64,000 bases of DNA from Allolobophora icterica (taxonomy: Eukaryota > Annelida > Clitellata > Crassiclitellata > Lumbricidae), in the NCBI GenBank assembly GCA_963556255.1, contig OY744613.1:52764949-52828948 (forward strand), given 5' to 3'. Of the stretch, positions 60,537 to 64,000 are shown in pieces (positions within the stretch are counted from its first letter, which is position 1; each line of letters begins with the position of its first letter). A model generated the notes under the pieces. It ran no database searches. It was not told the origin of the DNA and worked only from the letters and a program-made list of their open reading frames with translations. A program made the translations under genes and the position numbers.

Positions 60537-62201
60537 ATGGATGAAGAGCAAGATTTGTATCAGTCAGAGGAATGCAAGAAAGACGATGTAACAAACTATA
60601 TCACAATAATCCCAAATGAAAAACCATATAGATGCAAATTGTGTGACAAAGGATTTGTGTGGGTTAAGAGTTTGAATAAGCATATGAGAAACCATAATGA
60701 AGAGAGGCCATATAAGTGTGAATTATGTCTCAAAGGATTCGCACATAAGAATGGCTTGCAGAAGCACTCTATAACCCATAATGCTGAAAAGCCATACAAA
60801 TGTGAATTGTGCCATAAAGGATTTCCGCGAATTGATTATTTGACTTACCACATGAGAATCCACTCTGGAGACAAACCATACAAATGTCAACTGTGTGAAA
60901 AAACATTTGCATGCAGCAGTAATTTGAGTAAACATTTGAGAACCCACAATGGAGAGAAACCCTACAAGCGTGAATTATGCCACAAAGCTTTGTCAGTGAA
61001 AGAACACTTACGAAAGCATTCAGAAATTAATCATGAAGAGAGGCCATACAAGTGTGAATTATGCAAAAAGTCATTTGTACGGATTGATTATTTAAACGTC
61101 CATATGCGAACCCACACTGGCGAGAAACCATACAAATGTCAACTATGCCAGAAATCATTTGCTTGTGGTAGTAATTTCAGTAAACATTTGAGAATCCACA
61201 CAGGGGAGAAACCCTATAAGTGTAAATGCTGTCAGAAGGCTTTTTCAGTGAATAGTCGACTTATGAGTCATATAGAAATGTGTCACAAAGAAAAACCGTA
61301 CAAATGTGAGTTATGCGAGAAAGGATTTATACACATTGATATATTGAATGCACATGTACAATCCCACGCTGTCCAGGAACTATATGAGTGTGAATTATGT
61401 CACAAGGGATTTGTACACAAGAGAGACCTGGGCAAACACTCTGCAACCCATCATATTGAAAAGCCATTCAAATGTGAATTATGTGAAAAGGCATTTCTAA
61501 AGATTGATATTTTGAATTTCCACATGAAATCGCATAATGGAGAGAAACCGTACAAATGTCATCTGTGTCATAAATCATTTTCATGCAATAGCAATTTGAG
61601 TAAACATTTGACATCTCACACTGGAGACAAACCATATGTGTGTGAATTATGTCAGAAAGCGTTTGCACTCAAAGGTCGCCTGCATAAGCATTTGAAAACC
61701 CATAATGGAGAAAAAGCATACAAATGTGAATTATGTGAAAAAGCATTTGTACGGATTGATTACTTACATTCCCATGCACGAATCCACACTGGAGAGAAGC
61801 CATACAAATGTCCACTATGTACAAAATCATTTACCTGCAGTAGTAACTTGACTAAACATGTGAGAACCCACACTGGAGAGAAACCACACAAGTGTGAATA
61901 CTGTCAGAAAGGATTTGCTGTGAAGAGTCACTTGCAGAGGCATTTAAACACCCATCGCGCAGAAGAACCATACAGCAAGAAATTGCCTAACAAAAGTTTT
62001 GAACAAACAGATGCTTCAAGTGACTATGTGAAAATACTTCTAAATCAGATGTTATCTGTGGCAGATCCTTTCTGCGAGAAACCATATGGATGTGTAATAT
62101 GCGACGAATTGTTTGAAATAGAAAAGGAGTTTATGGAGCACTGTTTCCAGTCATGCTATTTGCCAGTGGACGATGACTTTGCTGAACTCTTTACAGATTA
62201 A
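60537..62201 (+). CDS. ZNF9: 16-finger C2H2 zinc-finger protein with three-finger periodicity and family C-terminal module
   Basis: MDEEQDLYQSEECKKDD is the family N terminus with the ancestral start kept (ACCATGG context). Sixteen fingers lie at residues about 28-480. Fingers 3-5, 6-8, 11-13 and 14-16 repeat as triplets: a (R/K)IDYL or IDIL finger, a CSSNLSKHL-type finger and a SVK/LKG-type finger. Finger 5 has Cys to Arg (YKRELCHKAL) and two extra residues before its last His; finger 8 also has a lengthened His spacing (HIEMCH). The end is SVADPFCEKPYGCVICDELF, EIEKEFMEHCFQSCYLPVDD, so the module is complete in its first four ligands although the last Cys-x-Cys is changed to CYLP. The gene is intact and divergently oriented to ZNF8. 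Confidence 0.94.
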   Translation: MDEEQDLYQSEECKKDDVTNYITIIPNEKPYRCKLCDKGFVWVKSLNKHMRNHNEERPYKCELCLKGFAHKNGLQKHSITHNAEKPYKCELCHKGFPRIDYLTYHMRIHSGDKPYKCQLCEKTFACSSNLSKHLRTHNGEKPYKRELCHKALSVKEHLRKHSEINHEERPYKCELCKKSFVRIDYLNVHMRTHTGEKPYKCQLCQKSFACGSNFSKHLRIHTGEKPYKCKCCQKAFSVNSRLMSHIEMCHKEKPYKCELCEKGFIHIDILNAHVQSHAVQELYECELCHKGFVHKRDLGKHSATHHIEKPFKCELCEKAFLKIDILNFHMKSHNGEKPYKCHLCHKSFSCNSNLSKHLTSHTGDKPYVCELCQKAFALKGRLHKHLKTHNGEKAYKCELCEKAFVRIDYLHSHARIHTGEKPYKCPLCTKSFTCSSNLTKHVRTHTGEKPHKCEYCQKGFAVKSHLQRHLNTHRAEEPYSKKLPNKSFEQTDASSDYVKILLNQMLSVADPFCEKPYGCVICDELFEIEKEFMEHCFQSCYLPVDDDFAELFTD

Positions 62202-63348
62202 AAACCAAATTGTATTACTTGATAAATATAATTTTGATATGAAAATAGAAATCATTTGCGTAAGAACTGTAGTCTGTATCGTGTATTCATATGCCGTTAA
62301 TCTTGCTTTATTTTCAGATCCTTGTTATATTTGATATGTATTTCATATTTCATGGTGATTGTTCTCCAGCGAATAATTTACTTCATAAGAGAATATGTTT
62401 CAGATGTAACATTCCATCTGGAATAATTGCTCGTGATTTATGATAGATATCTAAGGAATATATTATCGGTGATGTATTCATATATTTAAGTTTAAAAGCA
62501 TTTTGCTACTGATGCTTTGTTATCCTTCCATGTTGATTTTGTTTCTGTTAATACCTGTTGTTAGTCAAGGATTTCTTAGCCATCTTCAGTTTGAATGTGA
62601 AATGAGTCTAAAGATTTTTTGAATGTTGCTTTGGTATCTAGCATTTTCATGTGAGCTGTATCCCATGAAAGTGCCAGACACTATTGCATGGAGGGATGTT
62701 CAGGAGGCATTTGTATGTGCTCATATTTACAGCTGTCGTTTAGCTTTTGCTAGCTATTCGAAGACACAATTGATTATCTTCTCTACACTCACTGTGTGAA
62801 TTTGACACTTCTCCAACGATCCACTTCAGATGCTTTGTTTGTTTCCTGTTTCATCCAGGATTTAATTTCAGTTTTCTTTCTGGTAGCTTTAGCCCTACCC
62901 ACATGGAGCCCATACAGGACCCATATTCCCATACAGACCCAAAATTGGTCCCATATAATGCCCATGGAAATGCTGGTTCCTAGAGACCCCAGGTACCTGC
63001 ATCTCTCTGCATATTATCTTCTTGAACTCTTCGGCAGTGTGATCACATTCTCTTTGCTCATTTTATTGTATTTCCATTGGGTAGGATTGACTTCCATGAT
63101 GCATGGCTTTTACAGAGGTTGGATCATCCATTAGCTACAGTCTTTTGCCTAAAATTCAAACTCAGATGGATGGGGGAGGTGGGATTTTTGCAACTCGTTT
63201 TAAGGTTCACCTATTTCCTGATAGTTCTCATAGGTTACTGGTAGCGTCCCAGAGTAGTCTATTCTCCACGGAACAATTTTTAAAATTAGAAATATCATGC
63301 AATACACTATAAACAAAAATTTAATGTTAGTCTAGTACCTACTGTACC
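62202..63348. other. Spacer, nothing coding recognised
   Basis: At 62895-62970, CCCACATGGAGCCCATACAG, GACCCATATTCCCATACAGA and GTCCCATATAATGCCCATGG are repeated CCCATA words, probably an element end. A 112-codon frame (62796-63134) crosses it and is not believed. Otherwise AT-rich single-copy sequence. Confidence 0.35.
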
Positions 63349-63397
63349 GTCACCCAGCAGGCTTTGGCACCCAGCAGGCCAAAGCCTGCTGGGTGAC
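63349..63397. repeat. Hairpin with 20-bp perfect arms
   Basis: GTCACCCAGCAGGCTTTGGC (63349-63368) and its exact reverse complement (63378-63397) are separated by 9 bp (ACCCAGCAG), which itself repeats part of the arm. GTGACTTTGGCCC follows, and GGGGTGACTTTGACCCAC recurs at 63741, so it may be the end of an element that runs to about 63760. Confidence 0.85.
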
Positions 63398-63764
63398 TTT
63401 GGCCCAAATTGAAAAATTAGTTTGTAACCTTCTGGCCTTCCGTAGTTATCACGTGATTTCGACTTGATTTACAAATAACAATGGGTAAACATGTAGCGCA
63501 TATTCTAACAAAATTTGGTTTATTTCATTGTAAAATTTGTTGAAATTTTCCCGAAATGTTTCTAAGCCTCAAAAAGTTAAACTTTGAAGATGTGCAAACT
63601 TATTTTTCTGTGAGAAAGACCTTTAATAATACCGTGGGTGATAATAACACTTTTCAATGTACATTGTAGTGGCATGTGTATGGTGCACCGTTTGCTCCAC
63701 GATGTCACCAATAAGTACTTTATAAATGCAAGCAAAGTTTTTGGGGTGACTTTGACCCACATTT

Positions 63765-63930
63765 AAAGTACGGTACTCCTGGCGATATTTATATAATTTC
63801 TATTTTAAAATTAATGCATTTGCCAAAATTTCACTTTGCCATATTCTAAAGTACTCCTAGCGATGTTTATATAATGTTTATTTTAAAATTAATTAATGTA
63901 TATGCTAAAATTTCACTTTTCAGGATATTT
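63765..63930. repeat. Two tandem copies of an approximately 80-bp AT-rich unit
   Basis: AAAGTACGGTACTCCTGGCG, ATATTTATATAATTTCTATT and GCCAAAATTTCACTTTGCC recur as AAAGTACTCCTAGCGATGTT, TATATAATGTTTATTTTAAA and GCTAAAATTTCACTTTTC starting at 63850. No coding potential. The window ends shortly after. Confidence 0.75.
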
Positions 63931-64000
63931 TGACTGGTCGGTGCATACGGTACCAATTCGTTCTAGTCATGCCAGTACCGGTATGGTACCATTGTCACTT

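Overview
This is a eukaryotic, almost certainly animal, accessory region: an AT-rich cluster of C2H2 zinc-finger (ZNF) genes embedded in dense transposon debris. There is no bacterial-style operon structure, tRNA-derived SINEs, LINE reverse-transcriptase fragments and many small inverted-repeat elements are present, and the ZNFs have the TGEKPYKC linker typical of metazoan poly-finger proteins. No KRAB, SCAN, BTB or ZAD domain is visible, so a vertebrate KRAB cluster or an insect ZAD cluster is unlikely; a marine invertebrate is my guess, and the species cannot be named from the sequence.

Genes. Seven ZNF genes retain long reading frames: ZNF1 (6560-8460, one frameshift), ZNF2 (14428-15885), ZNF3 (25759-26895 with its C-terminal domain frameshifted to 26916-27143), ZNF4 (31902-33245), ZNF6 (44404-47508, about 34 fingers), ZNF7 (52948-53901) and ZNF9 (60537-62201). 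ZNF8 (57500-55881) is on the minus strand and is an internally duplicated gene that lost its 3' end. ZNF5 (37440-38640) is a pseudogene. Further relics lie at 2960-3240, 9640-9970 and 35640-35850. Fingers lie in one uninterrupted exon, preceded by a conserved non-coding leader that begins at a splice acceptor.

Two features unify the family. First, every complete gene ends in the same module, PFLVKP[YF][12 protein letters not shown]...LEHC(Y)QLCYCPVE, whose spacing (C-x2-C-x3-F-x5-F/I-x2-H-x4-C) is that of a C2HC finger; it is much more conserved between paralogues than the DNA-binding fingers and looks like the family effector domain. Second, nine copies of an approximately 80-bp block, running from (T)CGGTAGAGGACA or TCGAAAGAGG to CGCCATTTTG (a YY1-type ATGGCG core), lie 0.9-3 kb upstream of the genes and probably are their promoters. 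ZNF8 and ZNF9 are divergent, with their two blocks about 465 bp apart around a perfect 38-bp palindrome.

The repeated unit appears to be: upstream block, promoter block, leader, finger exon, 3' UTR, and a degenerate second copy of the C-terminal module downstream. Subfamily ZNF1/2/4/6 shares a lost ancestral start codon and now begins at internal ATGs.

Mobile DNA. At least a dozen small elements carry the same roughly 25-bp minisatellite core (AGAAGCTGGATGAGCGATGAAAAT-like, written here in shorter pieces) between different terminal inverted repeats, often with exact 8-bp target duplications. Three share GGTAATCCTGGG ends (42431-42778, 48535-49183, 51460-51880). Other elements include a pair of TTAA-flanked elements sharing one TTAA (987-2165), two 1.55-kb elements with 4-bp duplications and a mirrored GGTAACGGAGTGGAC motif (17687-19237 and 21811-23365), a 636-bp foldback element (20339-20974), a Tc1-like element holding a 700-bp TATG microsatellite (10686-12289), four SINEs and about eight LINE fragments. 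A roughly 2-kb segmental duplication (16462-20100 and 39156-41140) provides an empty site for one insertion.

Long stretches without a recognised gene are 2170-2408, 8936-9640, 20975-21300, 23386-23993, 24960-25750, 28831-30760, 34181-34596, 35990-37270, 47800-48530, 49420-49770, 54573-55260 and 62202-64000; what they hold is stated in the feature list.
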